Of a DNA stretch of 64,000 nt, positions 16,454 to 24,778 are shown piece after piece. Numbering within the stretch: the first letter of the stretch is position 1; each line of letters starts with the position of its first letter. Under the pieces are notes generated by a model that was not told where the DNA came from, ran no database searches, and saw nothing but the letters and a program-made list of their open reading frames with translations. This stretch comes from Chloroflexota bacterium (GTDB lineage Bacteria > Chloroflexota > Limnocylindria > P2-11E), in contig JACQAT010000009.1 of the NCBI GenBank assembly GCA_016194865.1, positions 22,473 to 86,472 of the forward strand, given 5' to 3'. A program made the position numbers and the translations under genes.

Positions 16454-18610
16454 CTACGGGTTCGTAAGCAGACGGTCGCTAGATGCGTTCGTGCTCGCGA
16501 AGTTCCACAGGTTTCCGGACTGGTCAGTGATCCCCGTGGTGTCCGTGACGACCACCGGGTACTGGAGGCCAGCCGTGCTACCCGCGGCCACGACGCTCGG
16601 GCTACCCGTGAGGGTGACCGTCAGCGTCGTGTTCTGGGTGTTCGCCGTGCAGGTCGCGTTGGTGCCACAGATCACATCTGCGACCGTGTTGGTCGTTCCA
16701 CCGGCACAGGCGACTGGGCCAGTGTTCAGTGCGCTGCCGCAGTCGGAGTCGGTGAAGCGGATGACCGCGTTGGACGAGAACGACATCGGCTCATCGAAGT
16801 CGATGACGAACTTGTCGCCCTGGTCAAGGGTGTTGGCGAATCCTGCCGAGGTCGACAGGACCAGCGAGGTGGAGAGCGGAGCGCGAGTGTCTCCAGCTGC
16901 GGTGGTGACGTTCACCGGGACGTAGTTGGAGTAGCTGAAGGAGCCGGTCTGGGAGTCCTGGGTACGCACGCGGAAGCAGTAGCCACCGGTGCCCAGGTCG
17001 AAGTTCACGAAGGTCGCCTGCTCGCCGCCACCCGGGAAGCCGTTGGCGTTCTGGGTGACCGCGCCGACCGTGGCGAAGGTCGAGTCCGCGGGCGTGTTGC
17101 CCGAGGGCAGGCTCTGCTGCGGGGGCGTCGCACCGAGCGCGCAGTTGCTCGACGACGCGGTGACCGAAGAGCCGAGGAAGCTGCGCTGAATCGGGTAGGT
17201 CGTGGTGTTGAAGGTCGGGACCGTGAACGTCAGACGGACGTCCTCGGCCGAGGTGCCGTTGTCGAAGTTGCCGACGGCGGCGGCGAGGTCGGTCGGAGCG
17301 AGGAAGCCGGTGTTGCTGCAGATGTTGAACTCGGAGGTGCCGGCGGGGTCCGGCGAGTAGTTGATGGTGACCTTGTCACCGGTGCCCGTGGAGCCCGAGG
17401 TGAGCGAGCTCTTGAACTGCGCCAGCGTCACCGGGGTGCCCTGGACGCGGAAGATGTCGTTGGCGTCCATGATGAAGCGCAGGCTGGTGGCGCCGGTCGG
17501 ACCGGAGGTGAACATGTTCAGCGTGGACGAGAAGCGGAACACCGGGTTGCAGGTGGCCGCGCCACCGCTGTCCGGGAACTGCGCACCGAAGGTGCCCGCC
17601 GGACCGGTGTAGAACTTGCGGCCGGAGACGGCGATCGCGCCATCCACGGCGGCGTTGTACGGGGTGTAGGCGTCGCAGTTGACATCACCCTGCGCGGTCA
17701 GCTCGAGCTGGCCGTTCTGGGTCTTGTCCTGCCAGCCGATGACCCGCACGCGCTGGTTGCGCGTGGCCGAGTCGATGGTGATGGCCAGCTTGCCATCCGC
17801 GGGGACCGCCTGGTTGACGATGGTGTTGGCGTTCGCGATGGCGGTGCCATTCACCGCGGTGAACACCGTCGCGGTCGAGGTCTGGATGTCGGCCTTGTTG
17901 TCCTGGTTGGTGTCACAGAAGCTGTAGCTGCCATCCGCGTTCAGGGCCACGTTGCCCGACGCGATGAGCACGAAGGTCAGATTGGTGCCCGCCAGCGAGG
18001 GGGCGTTGAAGGTGACGGTGTGCTGGCCGATCCCAGGCACGGTGTCCGACACGAAGTTCATCGCGTCGTTCGCGCTGGCGAAGGCCGGGGTGGCCGTGAT
18101 CACGCCGGTGCCGGTGGTGGCGCCGGAGACCTTGGCGTCCTGGTAGTAGCCCTCGGGGTGGACCTTGGCCTGGGTGGAGCCCAGCACCAGGTCACCGTTG
18201 AAGCGGTAGGTGGCCGCCGCGGCGGTGGCGGGGGCCTTGATGGTGTACGTGAACGCGGAGAAGTCACCCGGGATGACCGAGTCCTTGGTGTGCGTCGCGT
18301 ACGCGGTGGCGGAGAGCCAGCCGCTGGCGAAGGCGGCCTCCTCCGGCGGGACGTTGCAGGTGACCTTGTCGTCCAGGCAGGTGGCGAGGTTGACCTGCGT
18401 GGCCGTTCCCTTGACCCAGCTGGTCGTCCCGGTGTTCGCGAAGAACACCGAGAACGTGCCGGAGTCGCCGGGGTTGAGCGTCAGGAACGCGCTCTCGAAC
18501 TGGTAGGCCGAGTCGTATCCCACGATCGCGGCCGCGGGCGTCGGGAGCATCCCGACCGCCATACCGATCGAGAGCACGGCCGCACTGAGTGCGGTGCTGA
18601 ATCGGCGCAT
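16454..18610 (-). CDS. Large secreted S-layer-like protein, paralogue C (candidate major surface protein)
   Basis: 718 aa with a 28-residue signal peptide (MRRFSTALSAAVLSIGMAVG, ending in PAAA). Residues ~30-170 match the conserved N-terminal domain of the 12951 and 14236 products (YDSAYQFESAFLTL, FSVFFANTGTTSW, YRFNGDLVL, VHPEGYYQDAKV). The middle carries further beta-rich domains of its own and a Ca-binding-like NQDNKAD stretch; the C-terminus repeats the paralogues' DSDCGSALNTG / VICGTNATC cysteine pattern. It is monocistronic: a strong Shine-Dalgarno (GGAAGGA, 8 nt before ATG), a structured leader of about 320 bp and a 14-bp terminator. Asn/Thr/Ser-rich, nearly Cys-free. I infer a main S-layer protein; no SLH or anchoring domain is recognisable, so this stays a candidate. 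Confidence 0.82.
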   Translation of the reverse strand: MRRFSTALSAAVLSIGMAVGMLPTPAAAIVGYDSAYQFESAFLTLNPGDSGTFSVFFANTGTTSWVKGTATQVNLATCLDDKVTCNVPPEEAAFASGWLSATAYATHTKDSVIPGDFSAFTYTIKAPATAAAATYRFNGDLVLGSTQAKVHPEGYYQDAKVSGATTGTGVITATPAFASANDAMNFVSDTVPGIGQHTVTFNAPSLAGTNLTFVLIASGNVALNADGSYSFCDTNQDNKADIQTSTATVFTAVNGTAIANANTIVNQAVPADGKLAITIDSATRNQRVRVIGWQDKTQNGQLELTAQGDVNCDAYTPYNAAVDGAIAVSGRKFYTGPAGTFGAQFPDSGGAATCNPVFRFSSTLNMFTSGPTGATSLRFIMDANDIFRVQGTPVTLAQFKSSLTSGSTGTGDKVTINYSPDPAGTSEFNICSNTGFLAPTDLAAAVGNFDNGTSAEDVRLTFTVPTFNTTTYPIQRSFLGSSVTASSSNCALGATPPQQSLPSGNTPADSTFATVGAVTQNANGFPGGGEQATFVNFDLGTGGYCFRVRTQDSQTGSFSYSNYVPVNVTTAAGDTRAPLSTSLVLSTSAGFANTLDQGDKFVIDFDEPMSFSSNAVIRFTDSDCGSALNTGPVACAGGTTNTVADVICGTNATCTANTQNTTLTVTLTGSPSVVAAGSTAGLQYPVVVTDTTGITDQSGNLWNFASTNASSDRLLTNP

Positions 18611-18932
18611 TCGTTGTTTCCTTCCTGTCTACTGTTTTTGCTGCTTGATTGAGCGCATACGGATCGGTTGCGAGTGCGGCACTAGGCCCCCGGTCGCTTT
18701 GTCGTCACCTCCCGTTTCATCGAATTGGCGTGACGGGCAATCACGTCGGCCCCGGGGGGCAACGCGCCGGGGACCGCACCCGCACTGTTCTCGTGACGCG
18801 TCGGACCGCTTGAAAACCGCGTAACGGCTTGCGCCGCGTCGGTTTTGTACCACAAGCGGTCAGACGACGCCAAGGGCCAGGAGCAGGTCGCTATGCCCGT
18901 AAGACGAACGAATGTGGCGTTTTGTCGCATTG
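18611..18932 (-). promoter_or_regulatory. Long structured 5' region of the S-layer-like gene
   Basis: The 322 bp between the anti-sigma gene and the S-layer-like gene hold no convincing gene. On the minus strand I see a possible -10 TACAAA with TTGGCG 18 bp upstream (around 18846-18876), a large bulged palindrome (18804-18861), a GC hairpin of the form CCCCGG/CCGGGG (about 18740-18765), and two mutually exclusive pairings of CCCGTCACG with ACGGG or GTGACG (about 18688-18733). The stretch GACAAAGC...GGGGGCCTA recalls parts of the c-di-GMP-I riboswitch core but lacks other conserved parts. A regulatory leader is plausible; its class is not established. Confidence 0.4.
18804..18861. repeat. Bulged 16-bp palindrome upstream of the S-layer-like gene
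   Basis: Arms GACCGCTTG+AAAACCG (18804-18819 read on plus) and CGGTTTT (18840-18846) plus CAAGCGGTC (18853-18861) pair perfectly over 16 bp with a single 6-nt bulge (18847-18852). The loop contains a small CGGC/GCCG hairpin closed by GCAA on the minus strand. It lies 72 nt downstream of the anti-sigma stop and 190 nt upstream of the S-layer-like ATG. No T-tract follows, so an operator, RNA structure or rho-independent pause element are all possible. Confidence 0.65.
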
Positions 18933-21500
18933 TCAACGTGGCCCACCCACGCTGACGTAGAAGCCGGCCGTGGCCCGGTCTGCCAGCCAGGCCTGGCCCC
19001 TGCCGTCAAGCCAGAGCCCGCCCATGCTCCGCGGGCCGATCATGCCGCCCATCCCGTCCACCGGGCCGTACCGGACGTCGTTCCCCGCGGTCGCGTACCA
19101 GCCGGAGCCGTCGGCGCCGACCGCGATCGCCGCGACCCGGCCCTGGACGTTTCGCGATGTGATAAGGCTGCCTCCACGCACACCCAGAAGCTGCCCGGAC
19201 GAGGTGCCGAGCCAGAGAGTCCCCCTGCCGTCCACCGCCATGGCCGTGACCGGGCCATCGTGGTCGAGGCGGTACTCGGTCGCGCTGTGGTTGCTCGGGT
19301 CATAGAGGCTGATCGCTTGACGAGCCTCGTCGGCGATCCAGAGGCGTCCGGCGACGTCGGCCGCGAGCGCGCTCACGTCATAGATGCCGATCTTCGTTGC
19401 CTGGATGACCTTGGTGGCCGGGTCCATCGTCAGGATCTGGCCCGAGTCGGCGACGGCGAACCAGAGATGGTCGTCCGGCGTCACCGTGATCGCGGCGGTC
19501 GTGCGCAGGAACGGGAGCGTCAGGGTCGAAACGGTCTCGCTCGGCAGCGAGACGACGAACACGCGATTCGAGCTGCCGTCGATCGCGTACACGTGCTGCG
19601 TGCCGATCTCGATCTGCCGGATGTGCGCGTCGCTCGGGAGCTGCGCGACCGCGTGGGTGGCCGATGTCGCCGGATCGAGCACGCTGAGCGTGCCGTCCTG
19701 GTCGACGAACCACAGGCGGTTCCCGCCGCCGTGACCGATCACCGCGGGCTTGTTGTCAGCGGGAAGATCGACGTGCCACGTACCCGGCCACGCGAGGCGC
19801 GCGACGTCAAAGAGATCCTTCGGCTTCACGAAGCTGACGGGCCCCGCCGGCGCGGGCTTCGCGATGGCGACCGGCTCGCTGGTCGGCTGCGCGGTCGGTG
19901 CGCCCGATGCGACCGGTGACGCGCTCGCCACAGGTGCGCTCGACGCGGACGGGCCGGCGCTCGCGGACGGCGCCGCGGACGGGGCCGGCGATGCGACGGC
20001 AAGCGCCCCACCGTTCGCGAAGGCGATGCCCTTCGCGCCGGCGACGGTATAGCGTCGCGCACTCGCGTCGTAGCTCAGCGTCCCGCCGGCAAGGAAGACG
20101 TCGGCGCTCGAGCGGATGGCGCCGTCCGCGGCGATCTCGACGATATTGCCGCGGCTGCTGAGCGTACCGTTGTCGCCGACATCGAGCAGCACCGCGTAAC
20201 CGCCCTGCGGCAGCGCGATGACCGCGAGCGGCCTGCCGCTCAGTGCGACGCTCTGTTGACCGGGCGCAGCCGCTTGACCGGGCGCAGCCGCTTGACCGGG
20301 CGCAGCCGCTTGACCGGGCGCAGCCGCTTTCGCGTCGCCGCTCAGCTCCAACTGCGCGCCCGTGGACACCGAGGACAGCACCGCGATGCCATCACCCCTG
20401 GCGGCGAATGCGGCGGACACGCCGCCCGGCAGCTGGCCGATCGCCTTGTACGTCGCGCCGTCCACGATCGTGGTGACGTCACCCGAGACCAGCAGCGCGC
20501 GAGCACCGGTCGCGTCGAGCACGACGTAGCGCGGCGCGACGTCGATCGGCCGCGAGGCCTGGAGCTTGAGGCTGCGGTCGAAGACGATGACGGAGCCGGT
20601 GCTACCGGACAGCGCCGAGGGCGCCGCGCTCGCGATGGCGCTCACGACGATGCGCCCGCTCGTCTGATCGACCTGGATCGATGTCGGGGTGCCGGCGCCA
20701 GGCACCGCGGCGGTCGCGATGATCGTGTTGTGTCCACCGTCGATCTCGGTGACCGTCCGGCTCGACGAATCGAGCACGAGGATCGTGTTCGTCGTCGCGT
20801 TCAGCGCGAGTGCGCTCGGGCGGCCGCCGACGTGGATCACCGCGAGCTGCGCCTGCGTCATCGCGTCGAGCGCGGCGACGGAGCCGGAGTCCGGAAGGAG
20901 CACGTACAGGGTGTTGGTGCGCGCGTTGAGCACGGTCTGCTGGACCGCGGCAACGAGGGCGTTGTTCGACGCCGCGCCGGGGACGTCGCGCGCCACCGGG
21001 ATCTTCTCGGAGGGGAGCGTGAGCACCACCGCGAGCGCACCCGCGGCGACGCCGGCCGCGGCGAGACGGAGCACGACCGGTGCGAGGGTGCGCCGCGTGC
21101 CGCGGCGGCGAGCGCGGTCGGCGAGCGTGTGGACCGACTCGTCAACGCGGGCGGACGGCATCCCCGCCGGGATCGCGGCGAGGGCGAGATCGAGCGCAGC
21201 CAAAGCGGCCCTGCGGCCGTCGCACGCGGAACAGCGCTCGAGATGGGACGCGAGCAGGGACGATTCGTGGCCGCGCAGCTCTCCGTCGATCGCGGCGGAC
21301 AGGAGCCAGCTGACGCCCAGGCACCCGAGCCCTGCGTCGGCCGCCAGCCGCTGGTCGAGCCGGCCGAAGGACGCGAGCTGGACGGCGCAATCCGCGCACC
21401 CCTGAAGGTGCTGCTGGACCGCGCGCGCCTCGGCGAGCGCGAGCTCACCGTCGGCGAACGCGGAGAGGGTCTCCCCCGGGATGCATGACCACCGCCCCAC
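18933..21500 (-). CDS. Anti-sigma factor with two zinc-finger (ZAS) domains, one membrane helix and an extracellular beta-propeller
   Basis: 855 aa. The cytoplasmic part has two tandem zf-HC2/ZAS motifs, each H-x3-C-x2-C after an acidic D-G-E-L: HLQGCADC (about residues 31-38) and HLERCSAC (about 86-93). A single helix follows near residues 140-160 (LAAAGVAAGALAVVLTL). The rest, about 690 residues, is outside the cell: NHL/YVTN-type propeller blades (VGGRPSALALNATTNTILVLD, then a second propeller with TPDDHLWFAVADSG and GRLWIADEARQAISLYD), with Ala/Pro/Ser-rich linkers. It should bind and silence the sigma factor encoded 18 bp upstream and release it on an extracellular signal. The GTG at 21500 is the only reasonable start. 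A four-copy 18-bp repeat lies inside. Confidence 0.87.
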   Translation of the reverse strand: MGRWSCIPGETLSAFADGELALAEARAVQQHLQGCADCAVQLASFGRLDQRLAADAGLGCLGVSWLLSAAIDGELRGHESSLLASHLERCSACDGRRAALAALDLALAAIPAGMPSARVDESVHTLADRARRRGTRRTLAPVVLRLAAAGVAAGALAVVLTLPSEKIPVARDVPGAASNNALVAAVQQTVLNARTNTLYVLLPDSGSVAALDAMTQAQLAVIHVGGRPSALALNATTNTILVLDSSSRTVTEIDGGHNTIIATAAVPGAGTPTSIQVDQTSGRIVVSAIASAAPSALSGSTGSVIVFDRSLKLQASRPIDVAPRYVVLDATGARALLVSGDVTTIVDGATYKAIGQLPGGVSAAFAARGDGIAVLSSVSTGAQLELSGDAKAAAPGQAAAPGQAAAPGQAAAPGQQSVALSGRPLAVIALPQGGYAVLLDVGDNGTLSSRGNIVEIAADGAIRSSADVFLAGGTLSYDASARRYTVAGAKGIAFANGGALAVASPAPSAAPSASAGPSASSAPVASASPVASGAPTAQPTSEPVAIAKPAPAGPVSFVKPKDLFDVARLAWPGTWHVDLPADNKPAVIGHGGGNRLWFVDQDGTLSVLDPATSATHAVAQLPSDAHIRQIEIGTQHVYAIDGSSNRVFVVSLPSETVSTLTLPFLRTTAAITVTPDDHLWFAVADSGQILTMDPATKVIQATKIGIYDVSALAADVAGRLWIADEARQAISLYDPSNHSATEYRLDHDGPVTAMAVDGRGTLWLGTSSGQLLGVRGGSLITSRNVQGRVAAIAVGADGSGWYATAGNDVRYGPVDGMGGMIGPRSMGGLWLDGRGQAWLADRATAGFYVSVGGPR
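20256..20327. repeat. Four perfect tandem copies of an 18-bp repeat within the anti-sigma gene
   Basis: The unit TTGACCGGGCGCAGCCGC (plus strand) is repeated four times without change and encodes A-A-A-P-G-Q repeats in the linker between the first propeller blades. Perfect in-frame repeats of this size are prone to slip-strand copy-number change, so linker length may vary between strains. Confidence 0.95.
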
Positions 21501-21518
21501 GGTGATAAGACGCCTGCC

Positions 21519-22181
21519 CTAGTCGGTTTGTCGCTCCGAATTCGGCTCCGGGGGATCAGCGGCCGGCGGCTGCTCGTATTTGGCCTTGAACGCCGTCCGG
21601 GCGCGCGCGATCCGGCTTCTGACGGCGGTCATGGAGACCCCCTGGATGGCGGCGATCTCCTGGTAGGAGTAGCCCTCGAGCGCGTGCAGGAGCAGCGCGC
21701 TGGCGTTCTCGGGAGGCAACCCGCCGAGCGCCCGGCGCAGGCTCTCGCGGTCGGCGACGCGCCCGTGGTCATCGCCCTCGTGCGGCTCCTCGGCGGTGCC
21801 GTGGACGGCCCCAAGGCGTACCCAGCTGAAACGCCTGCGGCGGCGGAGGTGGTCGATCGCCGCGTTGTTGGCGATGCGATAGAGCCACGGCAGCACGCGA
21901 TGCTCCCGCGTCAGCGTGCGCATCGCGCCGAACGCCTTGGTGAACGTCTCCTGGGTGACGTCGTCCGCCACATCGGGATCGGCCACGAGTCGCAGGAGGA
22001 AGCCATAGATCCGGCCTCGATACGCCGCGTAGATCGCCTCGAGCGCATCGGCCGGGGCCTCGTGCGCGAGCGCGACCAGCTGCGCGTCGGACAGCACGCC
22101 GGCCTCGACGACGCTCGCCCCGCCGGCACCGCCCTCGGGACGAAGCGCCGAAGAGAAGAGCGCGCCGGCGCGGGCGTTCAT
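21519..22181 (-). CDS. RNA polymerase ECF-type sigma factor
   Basis: 220 aa with region 2 (LEAIYAAYRGRIYGFLLRLV, DVADDVTQETFTKAF, the -10-recognising helix LPWLYRIANNAAIDHLRRRRR) and region 4 (LRRALGGLPPENASALLLHALEGYSYQEIAAIQGVSMTAVRSRIARARTAF, a helix-turn-helix for the -35 box). No region 1 or 3 is present, as in group IV sigma factors. The anti-sigma gene starts 18 bp downstream, so the two are co-transcribed. Because the partner has a large external propeller and the next transcription unit encodes an S-layer-like protein, envelope or surface homeostasis is the likely regulon; that is inference from position. Confidence 0.93.
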   Translation of the reverse strand: MNARAGALFSSALRPEGGAGGASVVEAGVLSDAQLVALAHEAPADALEAIYAAYRGRIYGFLLRLVADPDVADDVTQETFTKAFGAMRTLTREHRVLPWLYRIANNAAIDHLRRRRRFSWVRLGAVHGTAEEPHEGDDHGRVADRESLRRALGGLPPENASALLLHALEGYSYQEIAAIQGVSMTAVRSRIARARTAFKAKYEQPPAADPPEPNSERQTD

Positions 22182-22212
22182 CGCGGCAGGGTACCGGAGG
22201 TGGCCTGGCCGG

Positions 22213-22617
22213 TCATCGCCTGACCATCCTGACGTCGAGGTCGCGGGGCCCCGTTGTCCGTACGGTCTGATCGACCTGCGCGTACCCGTCCTTGCTGAAA
22301 TGGAACTCGTACATCACGTCCACCTGGGGGAAGTCGATGACCCAACGCCCGTCGGCGTCCGTCGTGATGCTCGTGAAGTGGCATTCGCCGGGACCGATGT
22401 GGACGCAGACACCCGGCAGGGGCTTGCCATCGCCGTCCAGGACCTGGCCGGTCCAGCGCCAATGCCCGGCGGGCACGGTGGGGCCGGGTGTCAGGAGCTT
22501 GAACGGCGTTCCCTCCGCGAGCGGCGTGGCCGCGACCGGGATCGGCTCGAGCGTCGACAGCGGCGACGCGGTCTGGGGCGCGAAGGCGCGGAAGACGAGC
22601 GCGCCTGCCGCGAGCAC
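22213..22617 (-). CDS. Small membrane-anchored carboxypeptidase-regulatory-like (Ig) domain protein; start uncertain
   Basis: The visible 134 aa end in a beta-sandwich of the carboxypeptidase regulatory type: GQVLDGDGKPLPGVCVHIG, TTDADGRWVIDFP, YEFHFSKDGYAQVDQTV. The same type of domain opens the neighbouring 22809 product, where VTIGPPARC parallels VHIGPGEC. The first standard start is the GTG at 22617, which falls inside a membrane helix. The frame stays open upstream to a stop near 22795 and encodes basic residues plus the rest of the helix (WWAAVRRRDARALAPLLAG), but contains no ATG, GTG or TTG; ATC codons after a GGGGGAG purine run (about 22660-22675) are the only start-like place. Function unknown; 31 bp upstream of the sigma gene. 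Confidence 0.6.
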   Translation of the reverse strand: MLAAGALVFRAFAPQTASPLSTLEPIPVAATPLAEGTPFKLLTPGPTVPAGHWRWTGQVLDGDGKPLPGVCVHIGPGECHFTSITTDADGRWVIDFPQVDVMYEFHFSKDGYAQVDQTVRTTGPRDLDVRMVRR

Positions 22618-22808
22618 GACGATCAGCCCGCCCGCGAGCAGGGGCGCGAGCGCGCGAGCGTCGCGACGACGGACCGCCGCCCACCAGGTCTTGATTCCGA
22701 TGCTCCCCCTCGTCGTGATCGTGTCGACCTCGGCTCTTCCGCCGGTCTCGCCTTTCGTGCGCGGAGGCGCGGCAAAGTCTGCCGCACCTCACATGGTGCC
22801 GTGCGCCG

Positions 22809-24635
22809 TTACGGCGTGCTGGCCGGGAATCCCTCGTAGATCATCGCGTTGTCCCCGCCCGTCGCGAGCTCGATGACGATCGCGTCGACGGTCCCGCCCG
22901 TCGCGTCGACGACGACCGCGAACTGCGTGTCGTTCGGCAGCTCCGGAACGTCGCGTGGATCGATGCGGATGCCGGCGCCCGCGGTCAGCGCGACGGTCTG
23001 CGTGTGCACGATGGAGCCGTCGCTGAACTTGTACCAGCGCAGCTGCGCCGACGTCGCGGTGACGGATTGCAGCAGGATCGGCGTGGTCCACCCCGCGGCG
23101 CCGCCCAGCGTCTTCGTCACGTTCGGCAGGAAGACCCTGGCCGACGCCTTGGTCGCCGCCGAGTAGCCCATGGCCGTCGCGTCGCTGATGACGTTGACCG
23201 CGGCGGCGATCGCGCCGCCATTCGAAGTGATGCTGAACGTGAACTCGCCGTCGGCGAGGCAGTTGCTGGCCCCGCTCGGGCCGCACAGCACGTTCGAGGT
23301 GCTGTCCCCGTTCTGGTAGCGAGGGTCGAACGCCGCCGAGCGTGTCGGATCGATGTTGCCAAGGGGGAACGCGGCGGGCGTACCGCCGCCGAGCGGCGTG
23401 AACGTGATGGTCGGACTCGCCGCGATCGTGCCCACGTTCTGCACGACGACGGTCGAGATCCGTCCGATGCCCTGCGCGTTCTTCGCCGCGTACGGGCCGT
23501 AGATCGTCTGCGCCCCCGAGGCCGTGCCGTTCGTGCTGTACGCGACCGGATGGACCTCGCTCGCGCTGTCCTTGTGCGTGTTCACGACGACCGCGATGGG
23601 ATCGGCCGCGGTGACCGTGACCGAATACGCGGTGCCGTCGACGAGGCCCGGCGTGCTGTTCGGATCCACGAATTGCGAACGGCCGGGCTCGATGACCCGG
23701 AGGACCGTCACCGGCGGGGCCGAGCTCGTGCGTGACACGAACTGGGCGTTCGCGGTCGTGCTCTGCGTGCCGAGGTTCTGGATGATGAACGGCGTCACGA
23801 AGCCGAAGAAGCGCCGCGTGATGTTCGGCAGGAAGACGCTCTTCGCGCCCTCCGAGGCGCCGACGTAGGAGAGCGCTTCGGCGCGCTCGCCGACGCCCTG
23901 GTGCTCGTTCACGACGGACACCACCGGAGCGCCGTAGCTGCGCACGACGACCGAGAACTGGCTGTCGTCGGCCAGCGTCACATCGTTGTTCGGAACGTAC
24001 GCGTACGACGTGCCGGACGCGCGATCGACGCTGTAGCGCTTCACGCAGGTGCCATCGGAGAACTTGTAGAAGCTGATCTCCATCGTCGTGTTCACGACAC
24101 CGGTGTTCTGCACGATGAACGGCGTTTGGAAGCCGGTCGGCCCGCCGAGCGTCTTGGTGATGTTCGGCAGGTACGCCGACGAGGTCGGGACGTCGGCGCG
24201 CGCGGTCACGCAGGGCGCCGGCGGTTGCGGGGCAGGCGGGGCGTTCGCGTCCCGCACCATCTGCGCGTTCACGGTCGTGGCGCCGTTCACGATCACCCCG
24301 GGGATCTGGACCGGCGTGCCGTACGCGCAGGACGGTCCGCCAGGCGTGACGAGACACCCCGCGTTGTCCTTGAAGAAGCCGACGTCCCAGGCGAGGCCGT
24401 CGGGCGCGCCCTCGAGAGAGACCGTCCACGCTCCGCCCGTCTTGGTGAACGTGGCGCAGCGGGCCGGCGGTCCGATCGTCACGCAGACGCCGACGATCGG
24501 CTGGCTGGTGTCCTTGTCGGTGACGATGCCGCTCAGCACCCCGTGGCTGGCGGCCGCGGGGAGCGAGAAGCTCAACGTGGTCGCGAGCAGGGCGAGCACC
24601 GCGAGCGCGATGCAGGCGCGTCGTGTAACGGTCAT
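22809..24635 (-). CDS. Secreted repeat protein with carboxypeptidase-regulatory-like N-domain and four LPN-I/V-TK modules
   Basis: 608 aa with signal peptide MTVTRRACIALAVLALLATT...AAAS. Residues ~30-130 are a carboxypeptidase regulatory-like Ig domain (SGIVTDKDTSQPIVGVCVTIG). The remainder is four ~120-aa modules, each opening with a line such as YLPNITKTLGG...TPFIVQNTG, FLPNITRRFFG...TPFIIQNLG, IYGPYAAKN...TVVVQNVG and FLPNVTKTLGG...TPILLQSVT, and closing with YKFSDG or VVNEH-type strands. An excellent Shine-Dalgarno (GGAGGGGG, 6 nt before ATG) marks the start. I do not know an enzymatic function; the repeats look like cell-surface adhesive or structural domains. A 143-bp upstream gap would hold its promoter. 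Confidence 0.82.
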   Translation of the reverse strand: MTVTRRACIALAVLALLATTLSFSLPAAASHGVLSGIVTDKDTSQPIVGVCVTIGPPARCATFTKTGGAWTVSLEGAPDGLAWDVGFFKDNAGCLVTPGGPSCAYGTPVQIPGVIVNGATTVNAQMVRDANAPPAPQPPAPCVTARADVPTSSAYLPNITKTLGGPTGFQTPFIVQNTGVVNTTMEISFYKFSDGTCVKRYSVDRASGTSYAYVPNNDVTLADDSQFSVVVRSYGAPVVSVVNEHQGVGERAEALSYVGASEGAKSVFLPNITRRFFGFVTPFIIQNLGTQSTTANAQFVSRTSSAPPVTVLRVIEPGRSQFVDPNSTPGLVDGTAYSVTVTAADPIAVVVNTHKDSASEVHPVAYSTNGTASGAQTIYGPYAAKNAQGIGRISTVVVQNVGTIAASPTITFTPLGGGTPAAFPLGNIDPTRSAAFDPRYQNGDSTSNVLCGPSGASNCLADGEFTFSITSNGGAIAAAVNVISDATAMGYSAATKASARVFLPNVTKTLGGAAGWTTPILLQSVTATSAQLRWYKFSDGSIVHTQTVALTAGAGIRIDPRDVPELPNDTQFAVVVDATGGTVDAIVIELATGGDNAMIYEGFPASTP

Positions 24636-24778
24636 GTGATCCCCCTCCAGCGTCGGCGCAGGGCCTGAGCACTGCGGATCCGGTGCCTACTGGGAAAGAA
24701 CGCGTGAACCGGACACATGCTACCAGCGGAATGGCGTGAAATCAGCCATATCGCGCGAAACGTTACACGGCTGGGTGT
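24636..24778 (-). promoter_or_regulatory. Upstream region of the LPN-module protein gene
   Basis: This 143-bp gap holds no gene. It contains the strong Shine-Dalgarno of the 24635 gene. A motif around AACGTTTCGCGCGATATGGC (minus strand, about 24745-24765) could be part of a promoter, but no confident -35/-10 pair is seen. The kelch gene upstream ends at 24779 without a clear terminator hairpin. Confidence 0.3.

Noticed and set aside
18680..18740. c-di-GMP-I riboswitch
   Set aside because: Only short pieces of the core resemble it; the GGGCAAACC-type P2 strand and the final GGTAGC segment are missing, so it is only mentioned as a possible structured leader.
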